Notes under the pieces: model-generated | What the model was told of the DNA's origin: nothing | Databases searched by the model: none | Seen by the model: the letters and a program-made list of their open reading frames with translations, nothing else | Assembly: GCA_038043445.1 (NCBI GenBank) | Contig: JBBTBY010000102.1 | Location: forward strand, 1 to 50,376 | Reading direction: 5' to 3' | Source: Spirochaetota bacterium | GTDB lineage: Bacteria > Spirochaetota > Brachyspiria > Brachyspirales > JACRPF01 | Length of the DNA stretch: 50,376 nucleotides | Program-made: the position numbers and the translations under genes | In this document: piece after piece, positions 39,851 to 47,207 of the stretch | Layout: each line of letters begins with the position of its first letter | How positions within the stretch are numbered: the first letter of the stretch is position 1

Positions 39851-42800
39851 CTAGTGCATCGTGAACTTCAGCGTATACGTCTTTGATCGTTTTACACCGT
39901 GCTTGTCAGTCCGCTTGAGCGCAAAGGTGAACGGTTTACTCACATCCTTGATGCGTATCGTCGTTTCATACGGGAATGACCCGACGGATACGATCTCATC
40001 CGCGCCGCCCGATGCATACTTCACCGCAAGCTCGCCCTCGGTCATGTCCGTATTGATGAAGGCATCGTAGTAGTCGTTCATGGGGTGCGCGATGAGCGCC
40101 GCCTGCACGCGTCCGCCGAAACCGCTGTCCGTTTCGCGCAGGAACGATGCGGTGTCATTCGCAGGCTTCTGTGCGCGTGCGGAGAGGTCGATCATACCGG
40201 TGATCTTTGTGCCGGGGAAGGAGAGCGCGCATACGCCCTGCGGCGAAAGGGTGACGCTTACCGAGCCGTTCTTCATCGATGCTATGGTCTGCGGTCCATT
40301 GTCCGATATCACCTTGACCGGCGCATCACGATGAGCGAGAGTAAGACCGTCGGAAAGCGATACGGTCATTACCGTCGGGCTGTTTTCTTCGTTCATTAAG
40401 AAAACATGGAACGCATTCTTACCGTATGCCGTGACATAATTGCATGCGTCCGAGGAAACGGAAATGAGCCCCTTTTTCAGCACAGGAAAGACCGAGTCGC
40501 CATAGAAAGTCCCCGCTTCATGTCCTATCATACGGTTGATGAACCACACATACCCCTGCTGGAGCACCGCCGGGAATTTCACTTTCCCGCCGGAGCGTAC
40601 CTCCGCGCTCGTGAAGAGGAAATCGATGGTGAAGCCCAGATGCACCGGGATGTGGTGGTAATAGATGTCCGAGAGGTCCGGTCCCTTGAGCGGATAATCG
40701 GCCGCGCGTTCTGTTGTCGACATGAGATTGATGTAATAGCCCGGATAATTCATGAACTGCCCGAGTATGCCGTTACGCGCATAGACCCAGTAGCGTTTCT
40801 CTTTGGTAAGGCCGTAGAGGCGCATGAGATAGGCCGTCTCGCAGTTCTGCCGTATCGGGAAGAGCGGTGTTTCCGTATTCACATGATTGGACAGCGTGAA
40901 ACCGCGGGCTATCGTGAACGGCTGCTCAATGCTCACGCCGAGCGGCGATACCACCCATGCGGGCACGGTCTCTTCGAGTATATCGTTCGGGTTCTTCAAG
41001 TATTTTTCCATCGGCGCAAGCGTGCTGATGTGCCCGGAGGAAAGATCGAGACTCGATAGATCGAAACCAAGACGAAAGAACGTCGAATCGTTCCACCATG
41101 TTGCAGGGCGGCTGAACTCCATGACGTCCCTGCGCTTCACGTCATACGTCGGCTGAAAGGGATACGGGTGAATGTAGAGCGTGGTGAGGAGCGTATCCGC
41201 AGCCACCTTCGCCGCTTCGAGCACGGCCGCATCCTTCGTTTCCTCGTACATATCGACGAGCGCCCAAAAATACTGCGGTATCGCGAGCTTGATGAACGAG
41301 TTGTAATTCCGCGAGTCCGTCGGCGGCGTATTGATGTTCTTCTCGATATAGGTTTTGCATCCGGCTATCGATTCATCGAGGTATTTCCTGTCGCCGGTGA
41401 GATAATACGCATAGAGCTGTTCGCTCCAGAGCGGTATCGTGTTGTAGCCGTTGTTGAGCTTGGCGCTTCCGTCGCGGTTGAGCGCATCGGCGTAGAACAC
41501 GGGATTACGTCCGCGGAACATAGTATGGAAACCGTGATAGGTGCTCGTGCCGTAAAGCTTCACCGGGCCGTCGAGATCGACCTTCCTGACATAGGCGCTG
41601 CCATAATCGGTCGGATGTGTCGGGAAATGCTGCGATCCGCGCGAGAAGAGGAACGCGGATGTCGGCATTACACGCTCATCATAGATGCGTTCATCGCCGG
41701 TGAGATAGTACATCTCAAGGAGCGTAAGGAGCGAGGACTGTGATACGGTGTTCTTGTTCTCTATCTGCACGAACCCTTTATGGCGGGCATTCCATCCCGT
41801 CGCGGCATCGTTCATGAGAAGCTCGATCATGTTCGCCGCGGCGTCGTATATCGTGCCGCGGAAATTCTTTCGAATGTCGGTCACCTTGAATACATTGAGC
41901 GCGATATCGCCGAAGCTTTCGTTCCACGCGCGTTTGGCGGCATACATGCTGAAAGAGAACGTGAACGGTTTTCCCGCCGCCGCCGCGTAGTGTGTTGTTC
42001 CCGGCACCGGAGCGAATAACCCGGGCTGCATCTGCTTCTTCTCGTTATAGATCGAGAACGCGGCGAATGAGCGCTCATAGGTCAGCCAGCCGAATTCCTC
42101 TTCTTTGAGATTCGCCGTAAGCGCATAGGTCATGGCGGTGCCGTTTTTCTTCGTCTCCATGAGCGAAAGCGGTGCGGTCGCTGTGCACGAGGGAGTGATG
42201 CTTATTTCATTGGGAAAACGCCGTGCCTGATAATAGTACGGCAGAAGGAAATAGCTGCACTCATCCTGCGTTATCGGCGCGAAGGCAAAGGCGCCGCAGG
42301 TGGCAAAGCCGTTCCCTTTCGGTGTGACCGATACCGTGACGAAGGGGACATCGCTCTCAAAGGCGTAGGTGATGTCCGCAGTGAAGTATGTTGTCTCTTT
42401 CCGGAGCACGACCTTTTTCGCATCGCGCGATATCACGGAAGCGCCGTAGAAATAAACTTTCACCGGTGATGATATGAAGGGGTTCTGTACCTGCGCGGGG
42501 CCGGACCATTCTTCCGTTTTTGTCCGGAGCGTTACCTGCGTGATGAAATAGGGAAAATGCGATCGCCGCCCGTCATACACGGCGCCGTTCTCGGGATTGA
42601 AGAGATAGACGAAATAGTTGTGGCGTGCTTCCGAGAGAACGCCGTCCTTTGTCTGGACCGCGGGTGCGATGACGGTTTCTCCGGCAGCGTCAAAGCTTTG
42701 GAAGATAAGCCGGTATTGCCCGTTATCGATGCGGCATACTTCCTTCCCTTGTGTGCTCGGCATGGACTTGTAGATGAGATCGGCATTGTTGTAGTCGCAT

Positions 42801-43795
42801 GTGCGTTCGGGCGTCTTGTGGTCGACGTTCTCCCGTGCGCCGTTGCCGCTCGGTGTGTATTTCGTATCGGTCGTAAGGAGAAGCTTATCGCAGCGCCCGT
42901 AGAACGCCGCCGTGTCAAGGAGCGTTACGATGACATCGCCTTTTGCGATCGTGAACGTGCCGCCGTCCTGCCACGCCCATCCCTCCTGGCGATGCGTACC
43001 GAATTCCTTCTCCGACTGTTTCCCGTCGACCGCTGCGGTGAAACGTCGTGTGGCCGTCTTGACCGTGGCATAATCCTTCGACCGCACCCACAGTTTGTAC
43101 GTGCCGCTTTCGGGTATCGCAATGACGGTCACTGCGGCTTTCTCGCGCGGCTTGGGGTTCTCATCCGATCCGCCGACAAGACAGGTCGCACCGGCATCGT
43201 TGAGCGTTGACCATCCGCCCATGAGCGGGAAGCTTTCCGCTTCTATCCAGAGCGATACAGGGCCTGTCTTTGTTGCTGGAGACGGTACCGCGGACGATCG
43301 GGGGACAGAAGCATTCGCGTCGTCAATGATGATAAGGTGCGGTACGCCGTGCGTCGGGCCTTCGGCGCCGTCATGACCGGGGACATCTACCGTGCCGGCA
43401 TCCGCGACGCGTGTAAATACGTCGTCGAAGAACTGTGCGCCGTCCTTCGATCGCCATTCGATGACAATACCCGTCTTCTCCCAGATCTTCGGTACCGTCA
43501 CGGCACCGCGCCGAAGCACGCTTATGTACACGCGTGCACGTTCCGGGAGCGAGAACGACCATGCGGGCGACGGTTTCGATCCGTCACCGCGGTCGCAGAT
43601 GATGACCGTTTTTCCGATGAACTCGCTCGGGACGCCGGTTATCTCATGCGCACCGGAAAGCCGGTTCATGCCGACGGTAAGCGGCTGTATCTTCGCGCGC
43701 ATGGCGGCGCTTACATCCGCAGGTGTCGGCGCCGCGAATAGCAGTGTTGCGAGGGATATCGATACGCTATACAGGATGCGGGATACGTTCTTCAT
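39851..43795 (-). CDS. Very large secreted protein with CBM-like and alpha-helical barrel-like regions
   Basis: This 1314-residue exported protein has a signal peptide at about 1-26. Visible regions: an N-terminal beta domain (about 27-165), a CBM6/35-like module (about 180-310: SLWIEAESFPLMGGWSTL, GTYKLWVRSKDY, AAFYGRCDKLLLTTD), and a beta-sandwich (about 340-640). A long helical region (about 650-1000) has the pattern of (alpha/alpha) barrels of hydrolases and lyases (LLTLLEMYYLTGDERIYDE, WSEQLYAYYLTGDRKYLDE, FWALVDMYEETKDAAVLEAA). A beta-rich C-terminus follows. No known catalytic signature is recognised, so a lyase or hydrolase role is inference. GAGGAG lies on the stop of the GH16 gene, showing coupling. 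It is the second gene of the GH16 operon. Confidence 0.7.
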   Translation of the reverse strand: MKNVSRILYSVSISLATLLFAAPTPADVSAAMRAKIQPLTVGMNRLSGAHEITGVPSEFIGKTVIICDRGDGSKPSPAWSFSLPERARVYISVLRRGAVTVPKIWEKTGIVIEWRSKDGAQFFDDVFTRVADAGTVDVPGHDGAEGPTHGVPHLIIIDDANASVPRSSAVPSPATKTGPVSLWIEAESFPLMGGWSTLNDAGATCLVGGSDENPKPREKAAVTVIAIPESGTYKLWVRSKDYATVKTATRRFTAAVDGKQSEKEFGTHRQEGWAWQDGGTFTIAKGDVIVTLLDTAAFYGRCDKLLLTTDTKYTPSGNGARENVDHKTPERTCDYNNADLIYKSMPSTQGKEVCRIDNGQYRLIFQSFDAAGETVIAPAVQTKDGVLSEARHNYFVYLFNPENGAVYDGRRSHFPYFITQVTLRTKTEEWSGPAQVQNPFISSPVKVYFYGASVISRDAKKVVLRKETTYFTADITYAFESDVPFVTVSVTPKGNGFATCGAFAFAPITQDECSYFLLPYYYQARRFPNEISITPSCTATAPLSLMETKKNGTAMTYALTANLKEEEFGWLTYERSFAAFSIYNEKKQMQPGLFAPVPGTTHYAAAAGKPFTFSFSMYAAKRAWNESFGDIALNVFKVTDIRKNFRGTIYDAAANMIELLMNDAATGWNARHKGFVQIENKNTVSQSSLLTLLEMYYLTGDERIYDERVMPTSAFLFSRGSQHFPTHPTDYGSAYVRKVDLDGPVKLYGTSTYHGFHTMFRGRNPVFYADALNRDGSAKLNNGYNTIPLWSEQLYAYYLTGDRKYLDESIAGCKTYIEKNINTPPTDSRNYNSFIKLAIPQYFWALVDMYEETKDAAVLEAAKVAADTLLTTLYIHPYPFQPTYDVKRRDVMEFSRPATWWNDSTFFRLGFDLSSLDLSSGHISTLAPMEKYLKNPNDILEETVPAWVVSPLGVSIEQPFTIARGFTLSNHVNTETPLFPIRQNCETAYLMRLYGLTKEKRYWVYARNGILGQFMNYPGYYINLMSTTERAADYPLKGPDLSDIYYHHIPVHLGFTIDFLFTSAEVRSGGKVKFPAVLQQGYVWFINRMIGHEAGTFYGDSVFPVLKKGLISVSSDACNYVTAYGKNAFHVFLMNEENSPTVMTVSLSDGLTLAHRDAPVKVISDNGPQTIASMKNGSVSVTLSPQGVCALSFPGTKITGMIDLSARAQKPANDTASFLRETDSGFGGRVQAALIAHPMNDYYDAFINTDMTEGELAVKYASGGADEIVSVGSFPYETTIRIKDVSKPFTFALKRTDKHGVKRSKTYTLKFTMH

Positions 43796-43798
43796 CGT

Positions 43799-45208
43799 TC
43801 ACTCCTCAATACGGTCGACCGAAATATTATCAATCTGTATCGTACCGGTATCCTTAAGCTGTCCGGTGACGGCAAAGAACAGCATCGATATCTCATCGGT
43901 CGATGTGCGGAATTCACTGCTTGCTGTCGGCCGTTCGTTCTCGCCGGTGTAAAAGTCGAATTTCTTCGCCGGTATATCGATGACGATGCGGTACTGCATC
44001 CATGCGCCGTTCCTGAAAAACCCCATTGTCTTCCAGTCGGTGACATAGCCGCGCACCTGGTTTTTGCCGCCGTACCAGGTAAGATACGGACCCGCCTTGC
44101 TGTAGAACGATGTTGCGGTCGGAGCCTCAACGGCGCCGGAGGCGGCAACGGTGAGCGAGCGGTCGGGTGACGATACCGCTGCACGGAATGACACCGCGAT
44201 CTTCCCGGTCTGTTTCGGGAACGAGACTGCAGCGATGTCGCCGGCGATGAATTCTTTTGACGGCGGCGGCGGTGTGAGCTTCAGCACTTTGTTGTCATGC
44301 GCAAAAACTACGGCTGGCTCGCGATTGACCTTTTGCCATGCCGCGGGGAATGCCCCTTCAGCCGTTGACTCGAAGTTCTCTGCAAGGAGCGTTGTGCGCC
44401 GTGCGGACGGCAGAACGATGACCGACGGGTCTACCGAGGGTATGCTGTCGTCATTGGTCATCACTTTATCGCTTATGCGCTTGTATGCGCGCACCCAGTC
44501 CACCTGCATCGTTGTGCCGTTCAGGTCATCGCTTACTGCTCCATCGCCCGCCCAGGCGATTATCGCGCTGCTCAGATATATCTTCGCCTCATTGCTCGCA
44601 ACGGCGACGCCGTCGAGCACGGAGATCCGCCGTATCGGCGCGTCGTCGAAATACCAGATGATCTCCCGCTCATTCCACTCCGCGGCGTAGACATGGAATT
44701 CTTTCGAGAGATCGGCGTTCGGGATGAGTATGCGTTCATGCGTTGCCCACGTTGCATGACCGTGGAGCGTCGCGTTTATCTTGTTCGGATAATGGCCTTC
44801 GTTGATGTCGATCTCGTGGATATGACGTTTTTTCTCGTCAAGGTCGCGGCTGTAAAGCCAGAATGAATTATTGCAGCCCGGCGCCGGGGCGTATCGGTAG
44901 CGGCATTCGAAGTAGCCGTACTTCTGAGCGTGTTTCGTCCAGATGCTCGCGCTTGTCCACTCTGCACCGCCCTTCTTTTCCTTCTTGATAAGATGATAGA
45001 GCATGCCGTTCGATACGACATTGTTCTCCGGCCAGCGGCTCGAGAGTATGTGCCTCGGATAGCCGCGTTCGGATTCCCAGACGTTCCACTCGACATTCGT
45101 GCCGTTGAATTCTTCTTTAAAGGTGAGTTCCCATTTCGAATGTGCCGGCGGAGCAGCGTATGCGAAGAATGCCGACAGTACGATGCCGATGATCGAACAT
45201 GTTCTCAT
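43799..45208 (-). CDS. Secreted GH16 endo-beta-glucanase/galactanase-type enzyme
   Basis: This 469-residue exported enzyme has a signal peptide at about 1-18. The GH16 jelly roll spans about 25-250 (WELTFKEEFNG at the start, SASIWTKHAQKYGYFECRYRY). The catalytic signature ExDxxE is HEIDINEG with Glu132 nucleophile, Asp134 and Glu137 acid/base. Then come THERILIPNADLSKEFHVYAAEW and YFDDAPIRRI. A second jelly-roll region (about 285-469), ending IQIDNISVDRIEE, looks like a carbohydrate-binding module. GH16 covers laminarinases, lichenases, agarases and carrageenases, and the subfamily is not decided here. GGAGG five bases upstream supports the start at 45208 rather than a GTG/ATG further upstream. 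It is followed after 3 bp by the 1314-residue gene and diverges from the GPH transporter. Confidence 0.9.
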   Translation of the reverse strand: MRTCSIIGIVLSAFFAYAAPPAHSKWELTFKEEFNGTNVEWNVWESERGYPRHILSSRWPENNVVSNGMLYHLIKKEKKGGAEWTSASIWTKHAQKYGYFECRYRYAPAPGCNNSFWLYSRDLDEKKRHIHEIDINEGHYPNKINATLHGHATWATHERILIPNADLSKEFHVYAAEWNEREIIWYFDDAPIRRISVLDGVAVASNEAKIYLSSAIIAWAGDGAVSDDLNGTTMQVDWVRAYKRISDKVMTNDDSIPSVDPSVIVLPSARRTTLLAENFESTAEGAFPAAWQKVNREPAVVFAHDNKVLKLTPPPPSKEFIAGDIAAVSFPKQTGKIAVSFRAAVSSPDRSLTVAASGAVEAPTATSFYSKAGPYLTWYGGKNQVRGYVTDWKTMGFFRNGAWMQYRIVIDIPAKKFDFYTGENERPTASSEFRTSTDEISMLFFAVTGQLKDTGTIQIDNISVDRIEE

Positions 45209-45319
45209 AGCGTCCTCCGAAACGTCGCACGGTACCATGCCGTTCGCAACAGCTTAGTAATTCGGCAGGGAACGTGCATTCACGCGATTGACCGGATCTT
45301 GGACTATTTTTACCGGGAC

Positions 45320-45347
45320 AGTATAAGCCTCGGCGTTCCGCCGTCAA
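45320..45347 (-). promoter_or_regulatory. Promoter of the GH16 operon
   Basis: On the minus strand, TTGACG (45342-45347), a 16-bp spacer and TATACT (45320-45325). The leader is about 105 nt. Confidence 0.6.
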
Positions 45348-45425
45348 GCGGCTGTGCAGCCGCGTGTGTGACTTTCCATTGTGGTAACGCAGCGAAATAA
45401 TTGCATGAGGCCGGAATCAGCAGCC

Positions 45426-45484
45426 AGACACGAATTACACTAATTTCCACGAATTATTCGTGGTTATTCGTGCAATTCGTGTCT
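45426..45484. repeat. 59-bp ATTCGTG-type palindromic repeat
   Basis: Two 29-nt arms around a central T (45455) match at 25 of 29 positions. The outer arms AGACACGAATT and AATTCGTGTCT and the core CCACGAATTATTCGTGG are perfect. Sequences of this ATTCGTG type recur as dispersed palindromes in many environmental bacterial genomes. Confidence 0.8.
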
Positions 45485-45607
45485 ATCCCTCTTGATTTGG
45501 CGTCAATCGATCAGAGCATTTCACCTACAAAAAAATTCACTCACTGCAGCCGCTGTGACGTGCCGTGTGGCATGTCAGAACGAACGGCGCCGGCCGCCGG
45601 GCAGTGT

Positions 45608-45635
45608 TTGACAAATACGAATATCATGATATAAA
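45608..45635 (+). promoter_or_regulatory. Promoter of the remnant/transporter unit
   Basis: TTGACA (45608-45613), a 16-bp spacer and TATAAA (45630-45635). Confidence 0.65.
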
Positions 45636-45658
45636 TTCTCCCGGTTGCAGAGGGCGAT

Positions 45659-45886
45659 GTGGATTTCTTGCAGGAGATATCGGTGAACTTCAGGGATGCA
45701 GGTATACTGCTCATGCTGTGCGCTATCGGCTCGGCAGGTCATGCAGGAGAACGGAAAGTGAGGGTCGAAACATCCGATCATTTCAGCGTCTGGGCATCGA
45801 AGATCGACGGGACCGACCGCAGGCTGATAATGACCGATCCAAAGCGGCAGATAACGCATACCCGCATTTCAAATGAACACGAATAA
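45659..45886 (+). pseudogene. Truncated TolB/WD40-like propeller gene, overlapping the transporter start
   Basis: This 75-codon frame starts with GTG and encodes a hydrophobic signal-like segment (AGILLMLCAIGSAGHA) followed by HFSVWASKIDGTDRRLIMTDP and THTRIS. That wording is typical of the first blade of TolB-like or oligogalacturonate-lyase-type propellers, which would continue with a PDGK-type motif. Here it switches to NEHE and stops 14 bases inside the transporter gene. The most likely reading is a deletion that removed the rest of the propeller gene and joined its promoter and first codons to the transporter. It may now act as a leader for translational coupling. A genuine short secreted peptide is the alternative. 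Confidence 0.55.
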
Positions 45887-47195
45887 ACTTCCCATCAGCG
45901 TCAAGATCGGCTTCGGCGTGTGCGATCTCGGCGGCAACATGTTCTACACGATCACCGCGTTCTGGCTCATGAACTATCTCACCGATACCGTGGGCCTTGC
46001 CGCGTCGCTCGCCGGTATCTCGCTCATGCTGGTACGCGTATGGGATGCCGTCGCCGATCCCGTTGTAGGCCTGCTCTCCGACCGGACGAGATCCCGCTGG
46101 GGCCGCCGCCGCCCGTTCATTTTTTTCGGATCGATAGCGCTTTTCATAGCGATGATAGTGATGTTCACCGCCCCCGCCTTCACCGGTCAGACCGCGCTTT
46201 TCATCTGGGCTACCGCGGCGTATCTCTTTCTCTACTTCTCGAATACCGTGGTGAGCATTCCCTATTCGTCGCTTACCCCGGAGCTTACCCGTGATTATAA
46301 TGAACGCACATCGCTCAACGGTTTCCGTATGTCATTCGCCGTTGTCGGCACGCTCATCGGCGCCGGTACATTCCTTCCCCTTGTCGGGGCGTTCGGCGAT
46401 CGTCGCCTGGGCCATACCGTCACCGGCGCTCTCTTCGGCGCGATAATGCTCATGACCGCGCTCATCACGTTCGCAAGCGTGCGTGAGCAGCCCGCAAAAA
46501 AACTGAAAAGGATGCCGGCATTCGCGTCGTATCGATCGGCCTTGACGAGCGGGCCGTTCCTCATCATCGTTCTCACGTGGATGCTTGCGACCATCGCGGT
46601 CACCATCATCAGCGGCACGCTCATCTACTATTTCAAATACATCTACAGCGCGCCCGACAGCGCGATCAATACTGCGCTTATCATCATGCTCCTTGCCGCA
46701 ATGATCTCTATCCCGCTCTGGGTGATGATAGCGAAAAAAGTGGAAAAGAAATTCTGCTACGCTGCCGGCATGGCATTGCTTGCTGCCGCTGTCATCGTAT
46801 TTTATTTCTTCGGCGAACGAGGAGGCGTGCCGTTCGCGTATGTGACCATGGGGATAAGCGGTTTCGCCCTCGCTACGCACTACGTGTTCCCCTGGTCGAT
46901 AGTCCCCGATGCCATAGAGTATGATCGCGTAAAGACGAAACAGGAACGCGAGGGATTGTTCTATGGGCTCTGGACATTTGTATCAAAGCTCGGCGGTGCG
47001 TTTGCGGGGCTCGTTATGGGGGCGGTGTTCTCGCTTTCGGGGTATCTTCCTAACATCGCGCAAAGCACGTCGGCGAAAGACGGAATAAAGCTTCTGTTTG
47101 GTCCCATCGCTGCGGTATTTTTTATAGCCGCTGCCGTGGTGCTGCTGTTCTATCCGATCGACAGCCGCACGTATGCGAAATTACGCGCTCGTTGA
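45873..47195 (+). CDS. GPH-family (MFS) sugar:cation symporter
   Basis: This 440-residue inner-membrane transporter of the glycoside-pentoside-hexuronide family (MelB, XynB, GusB type) has about 12 hydrophobic segments. Family features: VKIGFGVCDLGGNMFYTITAFWLMNYLTD-like start, RVWDAVADPVVGLLSDRTRSRWGRRRPF (the conserved D-P-GxxSDRT-xxxGRRRP loop between helices 2 and 3), SSLTPELTRDYNERTSLNGFRM and DAIEYDRVKTKQEREGLFYGLWTF. It imports mono- or oligosaccharides with Na+ or H+. The ATG has no SD and lies inside the end of the truncated propeller frame, so coupled translation is likely. Its position opposite the GH16 operon suggests it takes up products of that enzyme. Confidence 0.9.
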   Translation: MNTNKLPISVKIGFGVCDLGGNMFYTITAFWLMNYLTDTVGLAASLAGISLMLVRVWDAVADPVVGLLSDRTRSRWGRRRPFIFFGSIALFIAMIVMFTAPAFTGQTALFIWATAAYLFLYFSNTVVSIPYSSLTPELTRDYNERTSLNGFRMSFAVVGTLIGAGTFLPLVGAFGDRRLGHTVTGALFGAIMLMTALITFASVREQPAKKLKRMPAFASYRSALTSGPFLIIVLTWMLATIAVTIISGTLIYYFKYIYSAPDSAINTALIIMLLAAMISIPLWVMIAKKVEKKFCYAAGMALLAAAVIVFYFFGERGGVPFAYVTMGISGFALATHYVFPWSIVPDAIEYDRVKTKQEREGLFYGLWTFVSKLGGAFAGLVMGAVFSLSGYLPNIAQSTSAKDGIKLLFGPIAAVFFIAAAVVLLFYPIDSRTYAKLRAR

Positions 47196-47207
47196 TGATC
47201 CCGCCGA

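Larger units (their letters stand above)
45239..45658. other. Divergent intergenic region between GH16 and transporter operons
   Basis: This 420-bp region contains the minus-strand GH16 promoter (45320-45347), a 59-bp ATTCGTG-type palindrome (45426-45484) and the plus-strand transporter promoter (45608-45635). No RNA gene is recognised. Confidence 0.5.
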
